A DNA stretch of 64,000 nt from JAICYJ01 sp035695105 (GTDB taxonomy: Bacteria; Actinomycetota; Thermoleophilia; Gaiellales; JAICJC01). The DNA is taken from NCBI GenBank assembly GCA_035695105.1, contig DASSEV010000089.1, positions 1 through 64,000 of the forward strand, read 5' to 3'. Each line of letters begins with the position of its first letter. The stretch's first letter is position 1. Both the position numbers and the translations under genes were made by a program. The notes under the pieces were generated by a model. It saw nothing but the letters and a program-made list of their open reading frames with translations, made no database searches and was not told the origin of the DNA. Shown here one piece after another: positions 41,303 to 49,800 of this stretch.

Positions 41303-41555
41303 ACCCGGTGTTCTCCCGCGTCCAGGACAGCGCCTCGCCCAGCTCCTGCATGGCGGCCGCCATCTCGAGCTCGCTCGCGGCATGATGCACCCGCACCCGC
41401 ACGGGCATGTCCCCGGCCGGTGACCGCAGCTCGCCGTAGTAGCCCGACGCGGCCCGTGCCGTGACCTCCTGCTGCGTCCCGGCCCCGACGGTCACCCAGC
41501 GGTTGGGCCGGTACAGGTTGAACTGGACCTGCGCCAGGGTCAGCTGCTCACCCAT
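41301..41555 (-). CDS. Small hypothetical protein
   Basis: 84 residues from ATG 41555. A TACGGT hexamer (41567-41562 on this strand) ends six bases upstream, suggesting a leaderless transcript. The sequence mixes strands (VQFNLYRPNRWVTVG, MPVRVRVHHAAS) with a C-terminal helix (LEMAAAMQELGEALSW). No family recognised. Divergent from the 184-residue unknown gene. Confidence 0.55.
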   Translation of the reverse strand: MGEQLTLAQVQFNLYRPNRWVTVGAGTQQEVTARAASGYYGELRSPAGDMPVRVRVHHAASELEMAAAMQELGEALSWTRENTG

Positions 41556-41618
41556 GATCGGACCGTACCCTGCCGGTCTCCCGGCTACGCCTCCCGGACG
41601 GGGGATATCCTGTCGGGC

Positions 41619-42173
41619 ATGACGTGGGTCGATCCGGCGGAGGAGCTCTCCGCGATTCATCGGTGGTTCGGCGAACGCGGCCTCGAGCTGGAGCTGTTCC
41701 AGCGCGGGGACGGCCGGTGGCGCGGGATGGTCTCCGTTGCCGGGGAGTCACGCGGCACCGGCGAGTACGTCGAGGGTGACGATGAGCTCGACGCCGCCCG
41801 CGCCGCGCAACGGCGCCACTCGTCCCGCCAGCTGCGGGCCGCGCTCGACGGGCTTTCCCAGGTGGCGCAGAGTGAGGTCGTCCAGCTCCTCGCCGCTGAG
41901 GTGATGCTCGCGCGGATTCCCGGTGGCCGTTCGCGGATCGGCCGTCAGGCGGCGCTTGCGACGGCGGTGTGGATGCTCGACCCCAGGCGCCGGGCCGCGA
42001 CCCGCACCGTCGGCAAGGTCGCCACGGACTGGGCGCGTCTCCGCATGGGCGGCGGCAGCGGCGGCACCGGAGAGCTGCCTCGGGCGCGTGCCCAGGAGAT
42101 GCTGCCGGCGGCGCTCGGCGCCACCGAGCGCGGGCTCGACGCGCTCCGCCTGCGGCTGCAGCAGAAGCGCTAA
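41619..42173 (+). CDS. Hypothetical protein
   Basis: 184 residues; TATCCT at 41606-41611 lies seven bases before ATG 41619. The N-terminal ~60 residues form a small alpha/beta module (WFGERGLELELFQRGDGRWRGMVSV), the middle is helical, and a Gly-rich hinge precedes a C-terminal helix. No family recognised. Its N-terminal tone resembles domains that bind small ligands, but nothing diagnostic is present. Confidence 0.55.
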   Translation: MTWVDPAEELSAIHRWFGERGLELELFQRGDGRWRGMVSVAGESRGTGEYVEGDDELDAARAAQRRHSSRQLRAALDGLSQVAQSEVVQLLAAEVMLARIPGGRSRIGRQAALATAVWMLDPRRRAATRTVGKVATDWARLRMGGGSGGTGELPRARAQEMLPAALGATERGLDALRLRLQQKR

Positions 42174-42206
42174 AGGAACCGGCTTCAGCAAGGCGAACGT
42201 CGCCGC

Positions 42207-42497
42207 ATGCAGGCTGACGCCGACCCGGTGGCACGCAACCGCTCAGCGCCAACCAGCCTGGTGGTCGGCTCGCTGGCGGCGCTGCTCGTGCTGGTAGGGC
42301 TGATCCCGGGCGGGCAGCTGTTCCAGCTGCTGTGGCTGGTCGCGCTGGTGCTGGCCGGCCTTGGGATCGCCCTCGGGTTCGTCGGACTCACGGTCTCCCG
42401 CGCCGGCGCCGGCAGGCGCGTTCTGTCGACCGTGGCGCTGGTCGCGAACGTGCTGCTGCTCGGCTGGCTGCTCGTGCTCGCGGCGCAGCGGTTCTAG
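42207..42497 (+). CDS. Small integral membrane protein
   Basis: 96 residues with three hydrophobic helices (SLVVGSLAALLVLVGLIPGG, LLWLVALVLAGLGIALGFVGL, LSTVALVANVLLLGWLLVLA) and a polar N-terminus. Its stop shares the palindrome CTAG with the stop of the convergent release-factor-like gene. Unknown function. Confidence 0.6.
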   Translation: MQADADPVARNRSAPTSLVVGSLAALLVLVGLIPGGQLFQLLWLVALVLAGLGIALGFVGLTVSRAGAGRRVLSTVALVANVLLLGWLLVLAAQRF

Positions 42498-43624
42498 AAC
42501 CGCACGATCACACCGACGCCGCCGGCGGGGTCGAGGTCGCGCCGGTCGACGTCCAGCAGCTCCCAGACCTGACCTCCGCGGACGAGCGTCTCGGCGACGA
42601 CCGCCTCGATCCCGTCCGGATCGCCCTGGATGAAGCTGCCGTCCACGGGACAGACCTGGGCGTGGTCGGAGAGGCGCCCGCACTGGGGACAGCGGTACAC
42701 GTCCGGCGACGCGCCCGGAGCGATCAGCAGGGTCTCGACGCGGGCGTCCGACACGGCCGCGAGCGCCCAGTCGAGCGACTCCTCGACCTCGTCCCGCCCG
42801 CGCTGCTCGGCCCATCGCTCGAGCAGCTCCTGCTCGCGACGGGCATCGTGCGCCTGCGCCTGCTCGGCCAGCGCATCGCGCAGCTCCGACTCGCCCATGT
42901 CGCGGGCGTTCGCGAGCGTCCCGATCAGGGCGGCCGACGTCTCCTGGCCGAGCTGCTCCTTGGCCAGTGACGCGTTCTCCTCGGTGGCGGCGATCACGAG
43001 CGGCGGCCGGTCGAGGCGGGCATGCACCCGCTCGGTGATCTCGACGACGTGCTTGATGTGCTGCTCGGCCTGGCGGTCGGTGTAGCGCTGCAGCTTCGAT
43101 TGGGCCCATCCACCCTGGCTGTGACGGTTCTCGATGTCCTCGTCCTCGTCCAGCAGCTCGTACAGGCTGCCGTCCCGGAACAGCGCCAACCGGCCCAGCT
43201 CGCGGCCGGCGATCAGCAGCAGCACTTCGTCCGTGCGGCTGTCCGCGGCAGCCAGTCGGCGCAGCGCGAAGCGGTGGCCGGCGTGGACGTCCTCGCCCGC
43301 CGAGCGCCAGAGCGGCCGGGCGGCGAACGTCTCGTCCCCGTGCGCAAACAGGGCGGCGCCGTGCACCTGGCCGTCTCCGCGGAGGTCGTTCTCGTCCAGG
43401 AATGACCGGAGCCGCCCGAGCGCCGATTCGAACCGCCGCTTCGCAGCACCGTCCTCAGGCGCCATCTCGTGCAGCCGGTCGACCGCAGACCGGATCCGGC
43501 TGTCGAGGTCGGCGGTCGTCGGGGTGACGGCGGGGTCGAGGTCGAGGTAGACGCTGATCGCGGCCTCCTCGTCGTCGCGGAGCTCGGCGAGGGACGTGAG
43601 CTGTGGATGTGAGATGACGGTCAT
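42494..43624 (-). CDS. Bacterial archaeo-eukaryotic release factor (bacRF/Vms1-like) protein
   Basis: 376 residues of the eRF1/Vms1 superfamily, peptidyl-tRNA hydrolase-like proteins thought to act on stalled ribosomes. The N-terminal module (ISVYLDLDP, a family hallmark) is followed by an eRF1 domain 2-like region with RYTDRQAEQHIKHVVEITERVH, a helical eRF1 domain 3-like part (DARVETLLIAPGASP) and a zinc-ribbon (CPQC..CPVDG, about 320-335). A GGQ tripeptide is not evident in the catalytic loop, as in many bacterial relatives. It starts at ATG 43624, divergent from an NADH dehydrogenase gene. Confidence 0.78.
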   Translation of the reverse strand: MTVISHPQLTSLAELRDDEEAAISVYLDLDPAVTPTTADLDSRIRSAVDRLHEMAPEDGAAKRRFESALGRLRSFLDENDLRGDGQVHGAALFAHGDETFAARPLWRSAGEDVHAGHRFALRRLAAADSRTDEVLLLIAGRELGRLALFRDGSLYELLDEDEDIENRHSQGGWAQSKLQRYTDRQAEQHIKHVVEITERVHARLDRPPLVIAATEENASLAKEQLGQETSAALIGTLANARDMGESELRDALAEQAQAHDARREQELLERWAEQRGRDEVEESLDWALAAVSDARVETLLIAPGASPDVYRCPQCGRLSDHAQVCPVDGSFIQGDPDGIEAVVAETLVRGGQVWELLDVDRRDLDPAGGVGVIVRF

Positions 43625-43747
43625 GCAACCTCGATGCCCGCGGTGCCGCGATGGTACACCCGCCGGCTCACGTCGTGAGCAGGGCGAACGTCCTTGAGAC
43701 AACAGCCGAGGGCTCCGGCTGGCGGCGGGGCGGGTACGGTGCCCGCC

Positions 43748-45076
43748 ATGACCGTCGCCCCGCAGGCTCCGCACCGTGTCGTGGTCGTCGGCGGCGGCTT
43801 CGCGGGCCTGCGCGTCGCCCAGCGGGTCGCCCGGGAGGGTGACCGTGTGCAGGTCACGCTGATCGACCGGACCAACCACCACGTCTTCCAGCCGCTGCTC
43901 TACCAGGTGGCCACCGGCATCCTGTCGCCCGGTCAGATCGCGCCGGCGCTGCGCACGCTGTTCGTCCGGCGCCCGAACGTGCGGGTCGTGCTGGGCGAGG
44001 TGACCGGGATCGACGTCGCCGGCCGCGTCGTCACCGCGCGCGACGGCGTCGACGTGCCGTTCGCCTACGACACGCTGGTGGTCGCCGCCGGCGCGGGGCA
44101 GTCGTACTTCGGACACGACGAGTGGCACGACGCCGCGCCGGGCCTGAAGACGATCGAGGACGCGGAGCACATCCGCTCGCGGGTGCTCGGCGCCTACGAG
44201 GTGGCGGAGCTGCTTCCGCCGGAGGCCGACCGGTCGGCCTGGCTGACGTTCGTCGTCGTCGGCGCGGGGCCGACCGGCGTCGAGCTGTGCGGCCAGTTCG
44301 CGTTCCTGGCGCAGCACACGCTGGCCGGGCAGTTCCGCCGCTTCCAGAGCCGCGACGCGAGGGTCGTGCTGCTCGACGCGGGTCCCGCCGTGCTGCCCGA
44401 GTTCCGGCCGCGCCTGCAGCAGCGCGCCGCCCGCGAGCTCGAGCGCATGGGCGTCGAGATCCGCCTGTCGACGGCGGCCACGGGCATCGACCGGCAGGGG
44501 ATCGACGTCCGGGGCCCGCACGGGCCGGATCGGATCGAGGCGCGCACCGTGATCTGGGCGGCCGGGGTGCGCGCGTCGCCGCTTGCCGCGCAGCTGGCCG
44601 AGCAGACCGGCACCGCCGCCGACCGGGCGGGCCGCCTGGCGGTGGGCGGCGACCTGACGCTGCCGGGCCATCCCGAGCTGTTCGCGGTCGGAGACCTCGC
44701 CGCCGTGCCGGGCGTGCCGGGAGTCGCCCAGGCCGCGCTGCAGGAAGGCTCGTACGCGGCCGCGGTGATCCGGGCCAGGCTGCACGGCCATCGCGCGCCG
44801 TCGCCGTTCCGCTACCGGGACAAGGGCAGCATGGCCGTCGTCGGCCGCAGCTGGGCGGTGGCCGACATCAAGGGGATCCCGCTCGCCGGCCGTGCGGCGT
44901 GGATGGTCTGGGCGGTGGTGCACATCACGTTCCTCGTCGGCTGGCAGAACCGCCTCGAGACCGTCCGGCGCTGGCTCTGGGACCTGATCAGCCTGAACCG
45001 GCACGAACGGCTCGTCTCGACCGACGAGCTCACCTCGGAGCTGTCCGGTGGTTCGGATCGCTCCGTGCACGAGTAG
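43748..45076 (+). CDS. ndh: Type II NADH dehydrogenase (NDH-2)
   Basis: 442-residue FAD enzyme that passes electrons from NAD(P)H to quinone without pumping protons. The FAD-binding site is RVVVVGGGFAGLRVAQ, followed by NHHVFQPLLYQVATG, the quinone-region motif. The NAD(P) site is FVVVGAGPTGVELCG, and GHPELFAVGDLAAVPG is the second FAD motif. The C-terminus has an amphipathic membrane-binding part (AAWMVWAVVHITFLVGWQNR). TACGGT (43735-43740) ends seven bases before ATG 43748, suggesting a leaderless transcript. Confidence 0.9.
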   Translation: MTVAPQAPHRVVVVGGGFAGLRVAQRVAREGDRVQVTLIDRTNHHVFQPLLYQVATGILSPGQIAPALRTLFVRRPNVRVVLGEVTGIDVAGRVVTARDGVDVPFAYDTLVVAAGAGQSYFGHDEWHDAAPGLKTIEDAEHIRSRVLGAYEVAELLPPEADRSAWLTFVVVGAGPTGVELCGQFAFLAQHTLAGQFRRFQSRDARVVLLDAGPAVLPEFRPRLQQRAARELERMGVEIRLSTAATGIDRQGIDVRGPHGPDRIEARTVIWAAGVRASPLAAQLAEQTGTAADRAGRLAVGGDLTLPGHPELFAVGDLAAVPGVPGVAQAALQEGSYAAAVIRARLHGHRAPSPFRYRDKGSMAVVGRSWAVADIKGIPLAGRAAWMVWAVVHITFLVGWQNRLETVRRWLWDLISLNRHERLVSTDELTSELSGGSDRSVHE

Positions 45077-45128
45077 TCCCGCCTCCTGACCGCGATTCCC
45101 GGGCCGCGCTCCCGGGTACCTGGGCGGC

Positions 45129-45974
45129 ATGGCGACCGGAGACCACGCGCTGGAGGCGGCCGGGCGGCGCGTGCGCCCGGCGTTCGAGCTCTGGGTCGAC
45201 CGCTTCGCCAGGAACCGGCTGCTGACCTACGCGAGCGCCATGGCGCTGCAGCTCCTGATCGCCGGGGCTGCGCTCGTCTTTCTCGCGGCAGCGCTGCTGC
45301 ACCCGCTGGGCGAGGAGCGGCTCTGGTCGGCCGCCGTCGGGCCGGCGCTGCGGCCGCACGTTCCGCTCACCTGGTACCACGCGCTGGACGGCTCGGTGCG
45401 GCGCGAGTTCCACGCCGACCCGGCGCCGGCGGTCGCGTTCGGCGTGCTGATCGCGACCTGGGAGATGTCGGGCGTCGTGCGGGCGGTGATGGGGGCGCTG
45501 AACGACATCTACGAGTCCGACGAGCGGCGCTCGTTCGTGCACCGGTTCGGCCTGTCGTTCCTGCTGGCGGTCGCGGTGTCGGTGCTGCTGATCCTGGCTG
45601 CGCTGCTGTCCCTCGCGGGGCTGGGGGTGCCGCTCGGCTCGGCGCGCCTGGCCGTCAGGGTGGCCGGTGCGGCGGTGCTCTGCTGGGCGGTGATCGCGCT
45701 GCTCGTCCGCTACGGGCCCTGCGCCCGACAGCCCTGGCGGTTCGTCAGCGCCGGATCTGCCGCGATCATCGTCGCGTGGATCGCCATCTCGACGGCGTAC
45801 GGGCTCTGGGTGCGGCTGGCCGTGGACTTCCGCAGCGTCGAGGGAGCCCTGGCCGCCGTGATCGTCACGACCGGCTACCTGTACGCGCTCTCGATCGCCT
45901 TCCTGGTCGGCTGCCAGCTCGACCAGCTCGTGCGGGAGCGCGACCTCGCGGGCGCCCTCGGCAGCCGCGCATGA
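45129..45974 (+). CDS. YihY/BrkB family membrane protein
   Basis: 281 residues, six helices. It opens with the family signature (WVDRFARNRLLTYASAMALQLLIAGAALVF) and contains VVRAVMGALNDIYE and WIAISTAYGLWVRLAVDF. The family was once mis-annotated as RNase BN; its function is unclear. It overlaps the DedA gene by ATGA, so the two are co-translated. Confidence 0.85.
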   Translation: MATGDHALEAAGRRVRPAFELWVDRFARNRLLTYASAMALQLLIAGAALVFLAAALLHPLGEERLWSAAVGPALRPHVPLTWYHALDGSVRREFHADPAPAVAFGVLIATWEMSGVVRAVMGALNDIYESDERRSFVHRFGLSFLLAVAVSVLLILAALLSLAGLGVPLGSARLAVRVAGAAVLCWAVIALLVRYGPCARQPWRFVSAGSAAIIVAWIAISTAYGLWVRLAVDFRSVEGALAAVIVTTGYLYALSIAFLVGCQLDQLVRERDLAGALGSRA

Positions 45975-46579
45975 GCGCGCTCTTCTCGCTGCCGAGCGCT
46001 GTCACCTACCCGGCCCTGTTCTTCCTGGTGCTGGCGGAGTCGGGCGGCCTGCCCGTGCCCGGCGAGTCGAGCATCATGGTGGCCTCGCTGAGCGCCGCGC
46101 GCGGCTCGCTGTCGATCCCCATCGTGCTGGCCGTGGCGATCGCTGCTGCGATCATCGGCGACAACCTCGGGTACCTGGGAGGGCGCCTGTTCGGGCGGCG
46201 GATCTGGCTGTGGGGCAGCTGGGGGCGCGAGCGACGGCGGCGCTGGCTGGACGAGGGAGACCGGTTCCTGGATGACCACGGAGCGCTGGCGGTGGCGGGC
46301 GGACGCTGGCTGCCCGTCACGCGGTTCACGGTCGCCTGGCTGGCCGGCATCAACCGCATGCCGTGGCGCAGCTTCTTCCTGTGGAACGCCGTCGGCGGAG
46401 TGACGTGGGTCGTGACCGTCGGCCTCGCCGCGTACTACATCGGGCACCAGGCGCAGAGCGCGATCACGGCGTTCGGCCTGGTCGGCCTGCTCGGCCTGGT
46501 GATCGCGCTGATCGGCCACGGGATCTGGACAAGGCGGGCGTCGCAGGCCCCGCGCAGGGCCGTGGAGCGGCGCGGCTGA
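45971..46579 (+). CDS. DedA family membrane protein
   Basis: 202 residues of the SNARE-associated/DedA superfamily, whose members recycle undecaprenyl phosphate or other lipid carriers. The motifs GDNLGYLGGRLFGR and AVAGGRWLPVTRFTVAWLAGINRMPWRSFFLWNAVGG carry the conserved Arg and Pro. An ATGA overlap links it to the BrkB-like gene. It may supply lipid carriers; an MprF-like protein lies in the same region. Confidence 0.88.
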   Translation: MSALFSLPSAVTYPALFFLVLAESGGLPVPGESSIMVASLSAARGSLSIPIVLAVAIAAAIIGDNLGYLGGRLFGRRIWLWGSWGRERRRRWLDEGDRFLDDHGALAVAGGRWLPVTRFTVAWLAGINRMPWRSFFLWNAVGGVTWVVTVGLAAYYIGHQAQSAITAFGLVGLLGLVIALIGHGIWTRRASQAPRRAVERRG

Positions 46580-46593
46580 CTATCGTTCGCGCG

Positions 46594-46899
46594 GTGACGG
46601 TGCAGGAGCCGGCATTCTCGGTCGAGCAGGTGCAGCAGGGCGACGACGTCGTCCTGGTCGTCACCGGTGGCGTGGACATGGCAACCGTCGCGGTGTTCGA
46701 GCAGGCCCTGGCCGAGGCGATGAGCCGCACGGGCGGAGACGTCGGCCTCGACCTGAGCGCCGTGACCTTTCTCGGGTCCGAGGGTGTGCGGGCGCTGATC
46801 GCCGCCCAGGCCGCCCCCAGCGCCTCCGGCCGCTCGATCAGGATCGTCGCCGCCTCGCCGATCGCCCGCCGCGTGCTCGAGATCACCGGGCTGGCGTAG
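46594..46899 (+). CDS. STAS-domain anti-sigma factor antagonist
   Basis: 101-residue single STAS domain of the RsbV/SpoIIAA type, which frees sigma factors by binding an anti-sigma kinase. The strand-helix core VDMATVAVFEQALAEAM and VGLDLSAVTFLGSEGVRALIAA is typical; Ser62 (GSEGV) sits at the site usually phosphorylated, though the usual Asp before it is Gly. TATCGT (46581-46586) lies seven bases before GTG 46594, so it is leaderless. It overlaps the convergent hybrid-phosphatase gene by 17 bp and is its likely partner. Confidence 0.88.
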   Translation: MTVQEPAFSVEQVQQGDDVVLVVTGGVDMATVAVFEQALAEAMSRTGGDVGLDLSAVTFLGSEGVRALIAAQAAPSASGRSIRIVAASPIARRVLEITGLA

Positions 46900-49800
46900 C
46901 CGCGCTCGGGCCGCCGACCGTTCGCTCCAGCGACACCGTCGTTCCCACCCAGCCGCGATGGACGTCCACGCTCGCCATCAGCGCGTTCATGACCTGGAAG
47001 CCGCGGCCGCGGCCCCTGGCGGGGCCCGTGCTCGAGTCGCGGTCCCAGCGCCCCGTGTCGCTGACGGCGGCCCGCAGCGTGCCGCCGGCGAGTGAGACCT
47101 CGGTCGAGACGACGCGCCGGGCATCCACGCCGCTGCCGTGCTCGATCGCGTTGGCCACGGCCTCGCCCACGGCGAGCAGCACGTCGTCGCGTTCCTCGTC
47201 CGCGATCCCGACCTGCGAGAGCCACTCGCGCAGGCGCTGGCGGGCGTGGGGCACCTGCGCCACGTCGGCATGGAAGACGTCGACGAATCGGTGGGGCCGC
47301 CGCCCCGGGGTGCGCAGGGCCACGAGCGCGATGTCGTCGGCGAACCCGTCCTCGGGGCGCATGCCGTCGATCACCGCATCGCACAGCTGTCCGATCGGCA
47401 GGTGGGCGTTGACGGAGGCGAGCCGCTGCAGGCGCATCAGCCCGGCGTCCAGCGGTTCCCCCCGCCGCTCGACCAGGCCGTCGGTGTAGACCAGCACGAG
47501 GCTTCCGGGAGGCAGCGGCATGTCGTCGGCGTCGCGCCCGTCGCCGCGCGAGGCGCCGAGCGGGGGCCGGTGCGGCCCGCCGAGGAACCGCGGCTCCGAC
47601 CCGTCCTCGACCAGCGCCGGCACGTGGCCGGCCGAGCACCAGGTCAGCGTGCCGGCGGGATCGAGCACGAGGTAGATCAGCGTGGCGCCGGTGGCGGCCG
47701 GCAGGCGGCGGGCGTACGCATCCACCAGGTCGACGGCCGCGGCCGGCTCGGAGGTCGTCGTGGCGGCGACGCCGAGCGCGGAGCGGAGCTGCCCCATCAC
47801 CGTCGCCGCGGGCAGGCCGTGGCCGACCACGTCGCCGACGCTGACCCCGAGGCGCCCGTCCGGGAACGAGATCACGTCGTACCAGTCCCCGCCCAGAAGC
47901 AGTGCCGAGTCGGCCGGCTGGTACCGCACCGAGACGGTCGCCGTGGGCGCCCGCAGGTCGACCTCGAGCAGCCGCTCCTGCAGGCGCTCCAGGATGCGGT
48001 GCTCGACCTGTGCGGCGCGCAGGCGCTCGAGCGCCTCCAGCGTCAGCGACGCGATCTCCCCCAGCTGGTCGACCTCGTCCGGTGGCAGTGGACGCTCGGC
48101 GTCCCAGGTGACGGCCAGGACGCCGGCCATGTCGCCCGTGGCCCGCACCAGCGGCACCGCCACCTGCGCGCGGACGTTCGCGATCTCCCAGTCGTCGACG
48201 ACGCGGCCGTACGCGGCGGCATCGGCGCGGCTCTCGAGCACGACGACGGCACCCTCCCGGGCAGCCGTGGCGCTGGGCGTGTCCGACTCGACGGGAACGC
48301 GGTGGTAGCGAGCCGCAAGGCCGCCGGCAGGAGGCGCCGCGTGCCAGTAGCGCAGCATCTCGCCGCCGTCCTCGGCCAGGCCGATCACGGCGTTCGATGC
48401 GCCGAAGCCGTCGGCGACGCAATCGTGGACGGCCCGGATCAGCTCGTCCACGTCGGCCGCCTGCCCCAGGCGGCGGCCGAGCTGGGCGATCGCCTGGCGC
48501 TGCCGGCGCTCTGCGCCGCCGGCCAGCCGCGCCCCGACGCGGCCGAGCAGATCCTCGGCGGTGAAGGGCTTGACCAGGTAGTCGTCGGCTCCCAGCTCCA
48601 GCCCCTCGACCGCCGACTCCGGCCCTGCGCGAGCCGAGAGGAGCACCACCGGAAGGTCGGCCAGCCCGGCGTCACTACGGATCAGGCGCAGCAGCTCGTA
48701 CCCGTCCACCTCGGGCATCATCACGTCGCTCAGCACCAGGTCGGGGCGATCCGCCCGCACGAGCTCGAGCGCCGCGGCGCCGTTGGGCGCGGCGCGCACG
48801 TCGTAGCGCTCCTCCAGCAGCCGAACGAGATACGCGCGCATGTCGCTGTTGTCGTCGACAACCAGCACCGAGCGGCGTTGCCCAGCCCCGACGAGGGGAG
48901 ATGGGCTCGCCGAGGCGGCGGCGCTGACCCAGCCGCGTGCCTCGGCCACGCGCGCCTCGGCCGTCTCGCGCGCTGTCGCCGGCGCCGTCGCCGAAACTCC
49001 CCTCAGCGGGCGGGCCGGCACCGTCACGTGCACGGCGGTGCCCTCGCCCAGCCGGCTGTCGAGCGAGATGCGGCCGCCCAGCGATTCGACCAGCTCGCGA
49101 ACGAGGGCAAGCCCGATCCCGCTGCCCTCGACGCTCCGCGCCTCGCCACCCTCGACGCGGTGGAACCGCTCGAACACCCGGGGCAGCTCGTCATCGGGGA
49201 TCCCCACGCCGGAGTCACGCACGGTCAGCTCGGCCTCCGTGTCGTGCAGCCGCAGCGCCACGTCGATCGCGCCCCGGAACGTGTGCTTGAAGGCGTTCGA
49301 CAGCAGGTTGGTGACGATCTGCTCCCACCAGCGGCGGTCGATCTCAACCGGCGCGCCCGCGGGCGGGCAGTCGACGCGGAGCTCGACGCCGCCCTGCTCG
49401 ATCGCCGAGCGGAACATGCTGGCCAGCTCGGCCGTCTCCAGCGCGAGATCGACAGGCTCGAGGTTGGCCTCGAGCCGGCCCGCCTCGAGCCGGTTGAAGT
49501 CGAGCAGCATGTTGACGAGCGCGAGCAGGCGCTTGCCGTTGCGCTCGGCCAGCGCGATCCGCTCCCGCTGCAGGGCGGCCGGGGCATCGCCGTCGTCCGC
49601 CAGCGCGTCCCTGAGCGGGCCCAGCATCAGCGTCAGCGGCGTGCGGAACTCGTGCGACACGTTGGTGAAGAAGGCCGTCTTGGCACGGTCGAGCTCCGCC
49701 AGCTGCTCGGCGCGCCGCCGCTCGTCGTCGTACGCGCGCACGCTGGCGACGGCCGAGGCGATCTGCCCCGCCACCAGCTCGACGAACGCCACGTAGCCCA

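Noticed and set aside
13360..42497. CTAG shared by convergent stop codons at 13360-13363, 31066-31069 and 42494-42497 as a special signal
   Set aside because: TAG on both strands overlapping by two bases automatically gives CTAG; it reflects tight packing rather than a signal.
42494..45130. One 878-codon minus-strand frame spanning the release-factor-like gene and beyond
   Set aside because: Only the part from 43624 down encodes recognisable protein; the rest is the antisense of the NADH dehydrogenase gene, common in high-GC DNA.
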